A DNA stretch of 64,000 nucleotides from Corythucha ciliata. Taxonomy: Eukaryota; Arthropoda; Insecta; Hemiptera; Tingidae. The stretch spans positions 50,445,952 to 50,509,951 of the forward strand of contig CM075941.1 in NCBI GenBank assembly GCA_038030265.1, in the 5' to 3' direction. Made by a program: the position numbers and the translations under genes. Below are positions 1 to 12,600 of this stretch, piece after piece (position 1 is the first letter of the stretch; every line of letters begins with the position of its first letter). Below the pieces are notes generated by a model. It made no database searches. It saw nothing but the letters and a program-made list of their open reading frames with translations, and was not told where the DNA came from.

Positions 1-3000
1 GGTTTAAAAAGTACACCATTCCTGGTATCCTTGAACTAGCCGATCACTGTCCGTCCTTGTAAGTACATTTTTTTTTTTTTTTTTTTTTAAGAAGTAACCA
101 TTCAGCCGATTTTTGATTGAGTGTGTGTGTGTTTTAGGAAGCCCACAGTTCAAAAATTGACTGAAATAATGGGCCGGATTGATTCAACTGTTGACATTAG
201 TAGAACTCGAATAGTGCCCATCTCAAGACAGATGGCGAAACTAATGCAGTCACCTCTCCCTCGGCGTAGCACTCAAGAGTGCAATCTCGTTAAAAAAATT
301 ACAAAGTGAGTTACGAGCGTGTAATAAACAGGTTTTTGGGCGGTTTATAATTATTTTGTTATTTCAGGAATAATGCTTTAATCGAAATCTGGAAAACAGA
401 TCCAGCTAACACGAAATTATTAATTAATTCGGCAAATTTTGTTGGTACTGCGGCGGGAAAAATTATGAGGGACAATATGATTTCCTCATGTGAAATTCTT
501 ATAGATGGCATCGAACTGGACTTAGGTATTCTCCCTCCCTCCTCCCTTCACCTTAATACTTTATTCATGTCAACTCATTCCGTTCTCTTTTTTTTTAAAA
601 AAAAGCTCTTAGCCTACAGAACGACGTTGAGCGAGCTCTTGTTTGTTTGAAAACTGAAAATTTCCCAGAGTCGGCCGCTATTCGAACTTGGCCCATTTTA
701 GAGTTGATCTGCTTACAATTGAATACGATCGTTCGTCGAGTGTCATTGTCGGACGACAGCACCAGCTCAGCCAACAAACAAATTCGAAACACGTACGCTG
801 AATGGCTCAAAAATGTTAATTCCGTAGGTATCCCCCCCCCCACACACATACACACCATTTCAGTCCTCTTAACTTGAAAAACGTCTCCAATCATTTTTTT
901 TTGTTTTTTTTTTGTTTAAGGTTCCCGCAAGTTTGGCAGGTAGTGTTGCTGGAATTCTTAAATTATGGAACGATACTTCGGAGCCCGTTTGTCACTTGTC
1001 TCAACTGTTACAACTGCTCTTTTGTCAAATGAACACATCTGTGGCTGTGAGAAGTCCGTTTCTATTGTTGGATTGGGGTGGCGAGACGTTGGAAGCTCTT
1101 GAAAATTCATCGCCTTGGCTGTCTGTCGGCGAAAAAAATCAGGTAATTCTTTTTATTTATTTGTGTATTTATTGTTTTATTTATTTATTATTCAATACTG
1201 TGGGTCCGGCAGTAATCCACTTCGTAAATTACGTAATTTGGCTGTTCCTCGCCTTCGAAAATAGCTAGTTCTTTGTACCAGGTCTTTGATGTTTGTGTGC
1301 GATCAGAGACAAGGGGACAATGTGAATTTACTTGAGATTCGGACAAAGTGATTTTGGGTGTAATTTACTCCACTCACATCCTCTGGGGTAAAAATTTCAA
1401 CTCTCTCGGAACACGTTCCAAAAACCTTGCTGTAACAGACCTTTTTTGTGTTGAAATCTCCTATTTTTCGTGCAAAAAAAAAAGAAAAAATCTGCATTTT
1501 TTTCTCTGAGCGGACGTACCTGAGAACCGCGGTGTAACTTCTCAGGTCGTGAGGAAATAAGATCGCTAAAAACGGCTGGAAACCCACAAACGGCAATGCC
1601 CAGCCTCTGATTGCCGTGCAAATAATCCATCTGGGTGGCGACGAGGGGGGTGTTGCGTCGCTTCTTGAGTGTTTGAAAAGTTTAACTATAATATCCGTTC
1701 CTCCGCGCTTATCGTAAATCACGGCTTCGGGGTTTATTTTAATTTTTCTACTTGATTTATTACATCGTTAAAGTCTGAGGTATTCTACAAGCAAGTTCAC
1801 CTTCTCTCGCTGAACCCCAACCGGAAAAAAAATAATTTCCGGTCGAATGCGAAAAAAAAAAAAAAAATGGATGCCCCCCATTTTCGCCTCAACAGAATGC
1901 GGAAATTTTCATCTCCCGGCGTTTGAGTGGAATAAACACTAGTGTGTTGACTTTAAAGCCTCCACAGATTGGTCCTATTTGAGTTTGAACGGTAGCGCTG
2001 TTTGAATGTTTGTGAATGAGGAGGGGGAGGGCGTTCGAGCTTAGCTACCGTTTGGGAAACAAACAGTTACTGTTTTTCGCATGCAGATTTTTTTTTTTTT
2101 ATTGAATGTTTTAATTGCTCTACAAAACGAAAAATGTTTTACAATTCAGGAAGTTCACTTTAAATTACCCCTTCCTTTCTCCTCCTGCTGTTATTTTTTT
2201 TAAAACAGGCTCTATCTCTACAGTCGCCCTTACTGGCCCTTTTCCTCAACACGTTTATTTCAAGGCTCATTGAATCAACCGGTGATTCCGACCCTCTCGC
2301 TCTCAAAGCCCATAAAAACACGCTCGAAACGGTACAGTTCGTGAAAAAAATACTTTGGAGAAATCTACCCGCTCTTTTCTCGTCTCATTTCGACATCAGG
2401 TAGACCTCTTTTTTGAATTAAAAACCTTTTCCGCTACCGTAACTTTTTTTTTATTACATTTTTAGATTAAACGAAGAAGCCAGCCTTATAAACGCCTACA
2501 ATAAGCTTCAGTCCGACCTAACTGAGTGCCTCGTGCCTTCCACCGACTCGAATGACTTGGAAACAGCGTTGAATCATTTATCGACGACCGACAAAACGGG
2601 CACTCTACCGTTTGTTGCTCATTGCCTGAAACAATTGAACTCGTCCGTTAATGAATTGAACGGTGCCGAACGAACAGTCGATGAAGGGTGGACGCTCCTT
2701 GGAAAGTGTTGGACTCTTCTCGGATGTATTCACGTCATTTTGTTTGCACAACTGGAGCCGGTCGATCCGGTGAAAAAGAAAGCTTTGAAAAGAAAGTACG
2801 CGATGGATGAGGTTCGTTTCGTATCTGATAGCTAGTGGACACTTTATCCGACTGTTACTGACGGCGTTTCAATTGTTTCAGGCGAAAGGATTAAAAACAC
2901 TAATCAGCGTCGAAGATTTATGTAAAGTTACGCTGGGGGATTCGAGCGGTTGGCCCTTCAAGTCATTTCACGAAGCCAGAATTCGAGAACTTGAAAACAA

Positions 3001-3347
3001 AAGCGACGGGTTGGGTAAGGCTGTGGCAGTTAGACCCTACCCGTCTGACTACAATAACATCGTTGAAGTAATTAAATTTGAAGAACTTCTGTATTGCGTT
3101 TTTTAAAAAAAGATATTTCAATGCCTTTAAATCTTCTTTTAAGGATTTTATGTATTTGGTCGAGAGTCTTTTGTCAATGGACAAATTTAACGAAAATATG
3201 GCCAAATTGTGCGAAAATTCGACAAATTCGTCTGAAGTAAACAGCTGGATTTTATCCCTAAAAAGGTTCACCTTTAAACTTGAATCTCAATACTTGGGAA
3301 TGTACCCGGACGTAGTTACTCCTGCTCTTATGGGCATGTCACAAGTA

Positions 3348-3378
<31 letters not shown>

Positions 3379-3637
3379 CTAACTTTGTCATTCTATTCTC
3401 TTACTTTTAGGTCATTCACGGCTTGGATATGACGGTAACGAGTTTGGAAAAGACTCGTTTACGAAACGAGCGTCGTGCCATGGCGAGTGACGTAGACGTT
3501 GAGCTGTGCCTTGAACGTTTCATCGGAGTGCTGGACATTCGTTCGGCTTTGCAATTGATTGAACTGGCAACTTCGGCCGACGTTGTATCGTTGATTGAAG
3601 CCACTCAGACGAGTCGCGTGAATGACAGTAAATTAAG
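1..3637 (+). CDS. MDN1: MDN1 exons 1-10 of the window (linker region)
   Basis: Exons read from reading frame and splice sites: 1-58 (partial at the window edge), 138-305, 368-525, 606-823, 921-1142, 2209-2399, 2466-2811, 2882-3067, 3144-3344 and 3411-3637. Phases chain without a break, for example CTT|G, AA|G and TTA G|CT. This part encodes the mostly alpha-helical midasin linker, with no enzymatic motif. It starts with a peptide IPGILELADHCPS preceded by an FKKY-type sequence. Donors include canonical GTAAGT and the less usual GTTCGT (exon 7) and GTAGGT (exon 4). Intron 5 (1143-2208, about 1.07 kb) has no recognisable gene. Many acceptors follow very long T tracts, such as 3351-3374. Confidence 0.92.
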
Positions 3638-6600
3638 GTAAAGGGGCTTCCGTTTATTTTTATTTATTTATTTTTTTAATTTTTTTTTCGTCTCTCTCCG
3701 TCCCCCTCTGCCTGTACACGTTTAAGTCATTATTGATTGAGCAGCATGAAAAGGTCCTAATCATTTGTTTGTCTCGAAGCGTCAAGAGGGGTTGGTCAAG
3801 TGATGTTATGAATAATCTTGTCATTCTTTTAAGAGCCCTCTTCCTTCTCTTTACGGGTGATTGATTTTATTGTCAGTCATTTTTATCGGTTTTTTTGCTT
3901 TCTCAGTTCTGTTAAATCCTCCGTCAAACTTCGATTGATAGCCAACAAATCTTTATTCTCTAAACTGAAAATGATAAAAGTTGATTTTTAGCTCAAAAAT
4001 GACATGAATGAATGGAGGGGGGGGGGGGCTTAAAGAAGCTCTCAGAGGATTACACTGGATTAGGATTACACTTGCTTTACTGTAAGCCCCTTCCATCTCG
4101 ATACATAAACCTACTCAGCCTTGAAATGAATGATATAAGAAGTCTGCGTCTCTACGTTAAAGCATGAATAACAACGTTACATTTTTAAGTATGTTGTTAT
4201 GACTGTGGGGGAGAGGGGCAAGCATGTATCAGTATTCACTATGATTTTTTTTTCTTCTCCCTAATGGCTCATGAGAAAAACCTGTTTAGTGTACCACGTG
4301 GCGCTTCGAGACCAATTCTTACGAATACGAGTAGAGAGGAAAAGGCGGACTCATTTGTACTAACTGTCAAGCCCCGGCTGTGTTTCTTCCAAGATTTCCT
4401 ACAGCACGTGTAATGCTATTTATCTCTGTTCTTTGAGAAAATGAATTTTCCTATTTTTGGAAAAGTCAGGTTTTGAGGCTAAATTGACTTTATTTTTAAA
4501 GTTCCGGGTCCTCTACCTGGTCCCGCTCACAGAAGCCCCCAAAGTTGAGCACCGCGTGCATGCGAAAGCCCCTCGACTTTGCTTCAAGTTGAATGTACAT
4601 GAGTAACCAGAAAACCCAACTTAAATCATTAGGCCCACAGATGGCATGTCATCTTCCGAACTTTCCCCACCCCACTACGCCTACCTTCATCATCGGTGGC
4701 GTATTCCCACGTTTGCTCTTTGCCTTCGGTTTCTATGCCAGAAATCGAAAATGCCTTGCCTGCGCGTTTGAAAATTTCTTTTAAACGCACGGTGCCACCT
4801 TTAAGGCACTGTGGGCAACACCCACGCATGGTGTAGCGCCGCATGCTGAGCCGCCACTTCCGGACTATCGGAGCGATTCCGAAACCCTCAACCATAATAA
4901 TATCGTCCTGCCACCCACATTGTTTCGTGAATGATATACTGTCAGTCATTCTTTGACTACAGCACAGTGCCACACATCGTCACCCTCATCTATTCATCTC
5001 CCCCCCCCCACCACGACTAAAGGGCTCGATACACTTTTGGGTTTGAGGGGAGTGGGGTAATTTCACATTTTAGCCATCATTCCACCCTGCCTGCACACTC
5101 TTGAATATATCGGACATCTTTCTGGCCCCATCATAGCTTATTTGCCCGAGAATAAAACTACTGTATCAATCCCTGATTGATCCAGACATTCCAGAATTTT
5201 CTTTTCAATAAATCCTCCCATTGCGGAATGAGTAGAGTAAGAGGCTAGTCCGCTAGTCTCATGAAGCTCTCCCGGATGCAGATCGACGAAGTCGATGATA
5301 CGAGTACAAAAGCGGGAGAACTTCATCACTGGTGGACAGTGGTGGCCACTCATATGATGTTGGGAAGGAAACCGCGTACATTGGAGAGCATATCTCCATG
5401 GGACTCATACCTTCGGCTCAAATCGAAATACTCGAAGAAAACGATCCTAAAAATCTCTCAGTTAAGGGCGATTTTTCAAGGAAATGGACAAAATTTAGAA
5501 ATGGATGAAACCGCGTATCGTGAGGTCACTGGCGGACCTACACACCTATCGGGGCCCGCGGCGGGTATCTCCAAGAGGCTCTTATAATACGTCGTCCACG
5601 CCATAAAATACTGCATTTTAGTGAAGAAAGCACCAAAATTTGCAGGAATGTTCTATGGACCCACGAGAAAGATTTGAGTCGCGGTTCCATCAACTTTTCC
5701 TACTTGTGGCGGCACAGGGGGGGGGACGGAGGGATACTTGGGGATGTAAATTATTTAAAAATGAATCTTGCACTTTTTCAGGGGCTTAAAAACTGTAGTG
5801 GTATCACAAGAGTATTAGAACAAGTTTTGTCCCGCACATTTTGCACTTATCCTCATTTGTCAGCCCCTATGAGTGCTTACCGCCCCCAGCAGCCCCCGAA
5901 GCAATTTCTCTCAAAGTACTCAACCGAATTTCATGAAATTTGGAAAATTGCCTCATACTGGCCGTATAATGAACATATTCTGTAGACGAAACGATCCGAC
6001 CACTCTAAGGGGGGGGGGGTTAAGAGGGGAGGAGAGGATGGGTGTACAATGAAATCATACTAATTTCCTGTAATTCGGGTGAAAACAAAGGGAAACTGAT
6101 GGTTAAACGTTTTTGTCTTTAACTCGATGACTGGGTGGAAATATTTGCTCCCTTGGAGCAGAGATTTTGGGCTTATTCTGGGGCCGTAGAGTACAAATAT
6201 GGTTTCCCAAGCAAGACTTCCAATAGCCCGTTTTGAAGCGTTTGGATAGGTTTCAAATTACTTTTACAGGCACTACCCCAGGCGATCAGACAGTAACTGA
6301 TTAAAGATTCGGCTAGTCCAAAAAAGATTACTCTTCGAAACCAATCCGGAAGCACCGGATTCATTTATTCAGTTTTGACGTACATTAGAATGTTTCTCAA
6401 TTTTATACGTGAATTAGCACTATTTCTCAATTCAGGGTTAAAATTAACTTTTCAAATCTCTTAATTTTGGCCAGACTAATTTTTTTTCTTCTAAATTTTA
6501 CCCGAAATTAGCGGTTTTTTCACATTTTAGCACTTATTATATCACTTTTAGGTATAGCCTATTGCTTTTCTTAGTTCTAGCCCGTGAATCAGCGTTGTTT

Positions 6601-9600
6601 TTACTTATAACCGTGCATGAATTTGCGGTTTTTCTGAATTTTAGCCAAAAAGTTGCCTTCAGATTAAGGCGTGAATAAGGCGCATATTTAAATTGAAAAT
6701 TTCACCACACTTTATACGAGAATTAGTGATGTTCCTGAATTTTAGAAGTGAATTGGCGCTAAATTTTAGCTGCCGTGGCGTTTTATCAGAAGCGTGAGTT
6801 TAGCTTTGGGGACAGCTGGGCCAACAGAGATTCCGGGTTCCTGGCCAATTAGTCACTTGTGGGCCGATATTATCGGTTATGGAGCCTTATAGAGGATAAA
6901 ATATCATTTTTGGAGCCTACAAATGAAATTCTGGACCAATATTTCCGGTTTTGTGGCATAATTAGAGGTACATAGTCGGGTGAACGTAGATTCTGACTGT
7001 GACAAAATTTGTACTCACGTCCGACTTGGACAATATTATATGGTACTAAGGTAATTTTCACCCGAAAGTGGACACATTTTAAAAGAAATTTTGTGCCCTA
7101 AGTCTTCAAGAGCCCCCTAAGTCTTCATTATGTATAAACAAGAAATATAATTTTTACATATCGCAAAACTATCGCCTTTTCCTAATTTTAGCCACGAATT
7201 ACTGCTACTTATGCTTCAAGCCAGGAATTTCTTAATTATAGCCGCGAATGAGTGCTTTTTGTCAACTTTACCCGTAAATTGGCGCTTTTATCAATTTTGG
7301 CTGCATTTAACGCCTTTCTCAATCCCCCCCCCCCCAATAGCCACGAATGCGCTTTTTCTCAACTTTAGCAGCAAAGTAACGTTTTTTCTTGATTTTCCCT
7401 CAATTTTAGCTGAAAATTAGCTATTTTTTCCAATTTTTTTTTAGCAGGAAATTAGCGCTGTTTTCAGTTTGGGCTGAAAATTAGCGTTTTTTCGAAGTGT
7501 TTTCCTCCTTTTAGACGCAAAATAGCTGTTTTTTCTTAATTTTTGCCACAAATTAGGATTTTTTGTTCTTCACACGCTATGGATTGGCGTTTCTCAGCGA
7601 TTGGGTCTTTTACCTATAGCCATAAATTTGCGCTTTTTCTGAATTTTAGCCTCAAATTTTCCTTCAGAAGCCAGGAATTGGCATGTTCTCAATCTTGACG
7701 CAAATTAAAATGCGATTTTTACCATTTTTAGCAGCGAATTACCACTTTTTCTCCATTTAGGCTGAAAATTAGGCGTTCTCTCAATTATAGCCCGGCTAAT
7801 TATTGATTTTCTCAATATTAAGTGCAAATAAACGCAGTTTTTTCTAATTTCAGCATCGCATTAACAATTTTGCTTTACTTTTAGCTATAGAATATAGCGC
7901 TTTTTCTCAGTTCTAGCCGCGAATCAGCGGGTTTTCATTATACTTATTGCAAGAACTAGCCGTTTAATTCCCCGAATAATTCTCCTTCAGAAGGCGCGTA
8001 TTTAAATTTGAAATTTTACCACACTTTGTCCGCGAATTAGTCATTTGCCTTAATTTTAGCCGCGAATTAGCGCTTTTTCTCAATTTCAGCACGATAGTAG
8101 CTTTTCTATCAGTAAATGATCTCAATGTTTGCCACGAATTGGAATTTTCCTCAATGTTAGCTACAAATTAGCGTTTTTTTTAAAGCAGGGAATTATCACT
8201 TTTTCCAAATTTGGGCTGAATATTAGCGTTTTCGTTTGTATGCTGCGCTAACTAGTGTTTTTTTTTTTAAATTTGAGCCGCGTTTTTCTTACATTTTAGT
8301 CCCACATTGGCATTTTTTTCTTAATTTTTGCCATGGATTAGCGGTTTTTTTTGTTTTCAAATTTCGGAATTTGTTCAAGATTTTTTTGGCTGTTGTTTCG
8401 ACTTGAAGACCATAAACTTTGTTGAACCATACAGCCATGGTGTTTTTTAATGGATGCATTTCGGGCCCATTCCCGGTGCCCCTCATCAGCATTATCTATA
8501 ATTGCATAATTAACAAAAGCACAATAAAATTAAATTAATTATAACCGGCCAACAAAGAAAAATACAATAAAAAACAGCATCGATACGCTCCGCTTCACCT
8601 CTAAGGCCAAGCACAACGGCCGAAAAACCCTCAGTAAGCGATACGACTTAAGTCTCCCCCACCCTTCCAACAACTCTGCGTCCACTACCCCTATAACTCT
8701 TCCAGACACTATCACAGACCAGTTTTAAATAAAATAACTAACAACCACACGCATAAACAAACCTACAAATAGCCCCCCCCCCACATTTTTTTTACATTAT
8801 TAACTAATGAAAAACTTTAAAAAAAATAACTTAACAAAAACAAAAATAACCAACCAACGTCGAGACCAAAAACACCACTATTAAAATGATCACTAAAAAA
8901 ATTATCCAATCGTAAAATCACGCTTTTATCACAGTTCGTTTATACCAATCGACCAGATTTTTATATTGGCTGCACACCTTGTCAGAATCCTGCTACAAAT
9001 TGACATTATTATGCTGATGAGGGGCACCGGGAATGGGCCCCAAATGCATCCATTAAAAAACACTATGGCTGTACGGTTCAAAAAAGTTTATGGTCTACAA
9101 GATTTTTTTTTTTCAATTTTTTGCCGCGTCAGCAAGTAGCAAATTGCCGATTTACACCTTACTGAGCTTTAAGGACCTAATGAAACAGGGGACACGGTGT
9201 ATTTTCTCTTTTTAGCCGCGAATTTCCCTCAGGATAGCGTGAATTTTCTCAATTTGAGCCACCAGAATAGCGCTTTTGGCGGCTCAATCGAATATTCGGC
9301 CCACAGTCTTAATTGAGACCAACAAATTGGCTTTTATTCACTTTAAAATTCTACCATGAACTGAAAGAAGAAACAATAAATAAACATATGGGTGAAATTC
9401 ATGACATTTTCCCCCTTTTAAATTTGGAACAACCAGACCGGAACCAGACAAAAATTTGTCTCGTAGTCCTTTAGGTATGAAGGGGGTCTTCTGTTCCTAG
9501 GAAGTATTGGTATCGTAGGATTTATCCCCTCGACAGAGGCTTCTGCGTCGATTGTGATCGTTGTTGGCTCCTCATTCTCTACATCGGGCATTTCTTCCTG

Positions 9601-12600
9601 ATGCATATCCCTATCAGGATCCTGCCAAAGCTGTTCTTTATAACTCGCACGGCTATTTTGAAATAGGTTGCTTTCCTCTGGGTTAGAGCTTGAGAAGAGT
9701 TGATTTCTCTTGGATGCCAACTGCTGCAGGGAAACAGAAGATTCAGTTCCATCTTTTTGTGTCACGATGGCGTCCTGAGGATTTGCCTTGATCAGGTCCG
9801 CTTCTTCAACTGCATCCTCGTCATAGTTCGTGCTAGTCCTCACGTTTCTTTTGAGATAAACTGGACTCTGCCTATAAAAGGTGACATGTGTTTGACCTTA
9901 AGATAATTTTTCGAGAACTTGGTAGGTCTTTTCTCCGCATTCGTCTTCCGAATGGCCTCCAACTATTAAGTCGTCGATGTAGACGCGTATCAGAGGATCT
10001 TGTAAAACGTCACCGAGTACGTGGGTCATAGCCCGTTGAAATTTCGATGGCGAGTTTTGCCAGCCGAAGGAAAGCCCCTTGAACTCAAAATAGCCAAAGG
10101 GCAGGACGAAAGCTGTAAACTTCTTGGTATTTTCAGTCAGCAAGCGACAGTAATCTCTGTTTTTCATAAAAGTACTCCATAAGGCTTCCTCCTCGATATT
10201 CCCACTGGTTGGCCTTTCTCGCCAATTCGAGTAGGTTTTGACCGAAAGCGTGCAAAAACGACTCCTTCCATTCTTCCCAATTGAGATCTTGTTGGTTGTC
10301 CAATTTAGAATAAAACCACTTCTCGGCTATACTGCCCGAGTCGAAATGCGGTACGAGGTTATTTATTTTCTCTTCGTCAGTTAACCATCGGTTTGCCACA
10401 CAAGCTTTTTCATAAAGTCTTAACCAAGTCGACGGATCGTGTTTCTTCCCATCGAACCTCGTGACTTCCATTTTTGAGCGACTAGTGGTATTCACCATTT
10501 GCGCGGCAGTACCGAGGGCTTGGGACGTAGCGTCTGCGAATGTTTTCATGAACTGAAGACTACTCTCATGTTGAAATTCGACGAGTTGTTGAAAGAACGA
10601 AGAAAAAGAAGGACCGGAAACGTCCTGGGAAACATTTTGAGAAGCAAGGAAACCGTAATATTCGAAAACGTCTCGTGGCACGGAGACACCTAGGGTTTTT
10701 TGAGTGAATTCCCCATCGAGTTGCGCCGAAATTTCGTCGGAAATAATGCGAGAGTGGTAACGAAGATCCTGAAAAATCGGAGGTAGAGACAACCAGTCAC
10801 TATTTTTCTCCCGGAACGAATGAAGCGTCGCTACTCCGGCGGTTTTCTTGAAACGCACATCGATGGTAATTGCCATTGTTTCCGACTGCGCCAAAATTGG
10901 GGATTAATTCATGTTTTGTGGCGTAAACACTCAATTTTCCTATATTATAATTATATTTTTGTATTACGAAGCAAAAGGAACGCAAACACACTTGAAATTT
11001 ATGAACATCAATTATGGCAGATTTTCTTATTTTTGGAGTATTTGCCGCACGTGTATTGCTGGCTGGTATCGCAACTGCTCCTCGTTGTGTCGAAGCATTT
11101 TGACTGCGTTTTGACAATGTTTTCCCTTTTTTTTTTCGTTGAATTTGATGGTTGCTGTGCTCGAGCCGATGATTGTCGACTATCATCAAGTATTTTGTCC
11201 AATAAATTATTGTGAATGATGAGCCGGGAATCAGGAAAAAAGGCGTTGAGTCAAAATGACTCCTTACCGCCCTTCTAGGCATATCAAGCCCCCACTCAAA
11301 AAATAATCAAACTAAAAAACTGAAAAATTATTTTTCGGACTTCATTCGAAATTATATTAAAAGTCACGAGAGTGAAATATTCTCCGTTGAACAGCAAAAA
11401 AGTAATTGAAGAACAAAGAGGGAAATGAGTCAAAATGACTCATGCCGTTCTTCTAGTGTTAATAAAATTGAGACAAAAAGATTGGCTTTTATTCACTTTT
11501 AAATTCTACCGTCGTGAACTGAGAGAAGAAACAACAAATAAACATAATTATGGGTTGAAATTATGACAGGGGGTGCCCGATAAACGGCGAATTATCGTGC
11601 CTCATCCGGAGATACAGAAACCGCTCGTATCTCGTACTTTAGCCCTGAATTTGCCTCCAGAAGTTTTGAATTGTTGGATTTTTCTTAATTTCAGCATCAA
11701 AATGAGGGGCTTTTCTTAATTTTAGCCACGTTAGAACCTCAAGAAACTGGGTATTAGCGCTTTTTATCAATTTCAGTCGTGGACTTTCTCTAAAAAACGG
11801 TGCACCGACTTTTGGACGTACAGCCAAACAACCATATTTGTTGTTGTTTTTTCTGAGACGTAAAAAAAATTGATCGTGGGCCGCATCCACAATGTTAATT
11901 TTTTATCGCGTCATGAATCGGATTTTGGTTACTTAAAATTCACGTTTCTTGGCAGAGTATTGTTTTGTGTGAGTTTCTGAGTCAAATATCGAGTTTTCGT
12001 GGAAGAAAAAAACTGTTGGGTAGTATTGATACACTACCGTAAGTTTATGACGTGAAACCGTCCATAAGACCATAAGGCCTATCAACAGGATTTTTTTCAA
12101 AATTGTATCTCACGTATTTTCTGATATAGAGGGGGGGGGCAGGTCATGTCGTCATGTCTGACGTCATTATTTCGTCCTGTTTGACTTAAAAATTTGAAAA
12201 AAATACATTTGTGATCTTTGGACCAAGCTCTTTCCAATGACACCCCACTCGACGGGATAATTTGATTTTTTTTTTGCCCCCACTTTCTTCGTCACTCCGG
12301 AGTGGGGGAAAATAAAAAATTCATTTTTTATGATTGAATTTGAATGTCCTTCACTCATCACACAAGTATGCAAAATTTCAAATTGCTAACACATTTCAGT
12401 GCTGAGATATTTGAGCGTTTCACTTCAACGCTTGTCGTTACACCCCATAGCCATTTTAAAGACGTTTCACACCAAAATGGTGGGTTTACGCTGCTTTCTT
12501 CATCCCCCCCCATCCACTCCTTTCGCTATGTTTCATTGTGCACGAGAAATTGGGATTTTATTAAGTTACTTCCATCATGGTATGATAAGTGGCATGTGCG

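Larger units (their letters stand above)
9318..11568 (-). mobile_element. Internally deleted Ty3/gypsy LTR retrotransposon
   Basis: Read on the - strand: a 5' LTR begins with TGTCATAATTTC at 11568. A primer-binding site TGGCGCAGTCGG lies at 10893-10882, complementary to the 3' end of a tRNA-Ser as in the 17.6/297 gypsy group. Then come gag, a piece of reverse transcriptase, an integrase tail, a polypurine tract (AAAAGGGGGAAAA, 9419-9407), and the start of a 3' LTR (TGTCATGAATTTC from 9406). The 3' LTR is cut off after about 90 bp, where X-type sequence takes over. Most of pol (protease, most of RT, RNase H and the integrase core) is deleted, so the element is dead. It lies antisense within MDN1 intron 10. 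Confidence 0.88.

Noticed and set aside
3002..3067. Possible 15-nt intron GTAAGGCTGTGGCAG in MDN1 exon 8
   Set aside because: Too short for splicing; the frame reads through and the downstream donor at 3068 fits.
4629..4973. 114-codon - strand frame in MDN1 intron 10
   Set aside because: Cysteine-containing but matches no family I recognise; no splice or neighbour support.
6380..8350. CRISPR-like array
   Set aside because: Units are highly degenerate, with no constant repeat and unique spacer alternation; eukaryotic context; same sequence is the interior of TSD-flanked elements.
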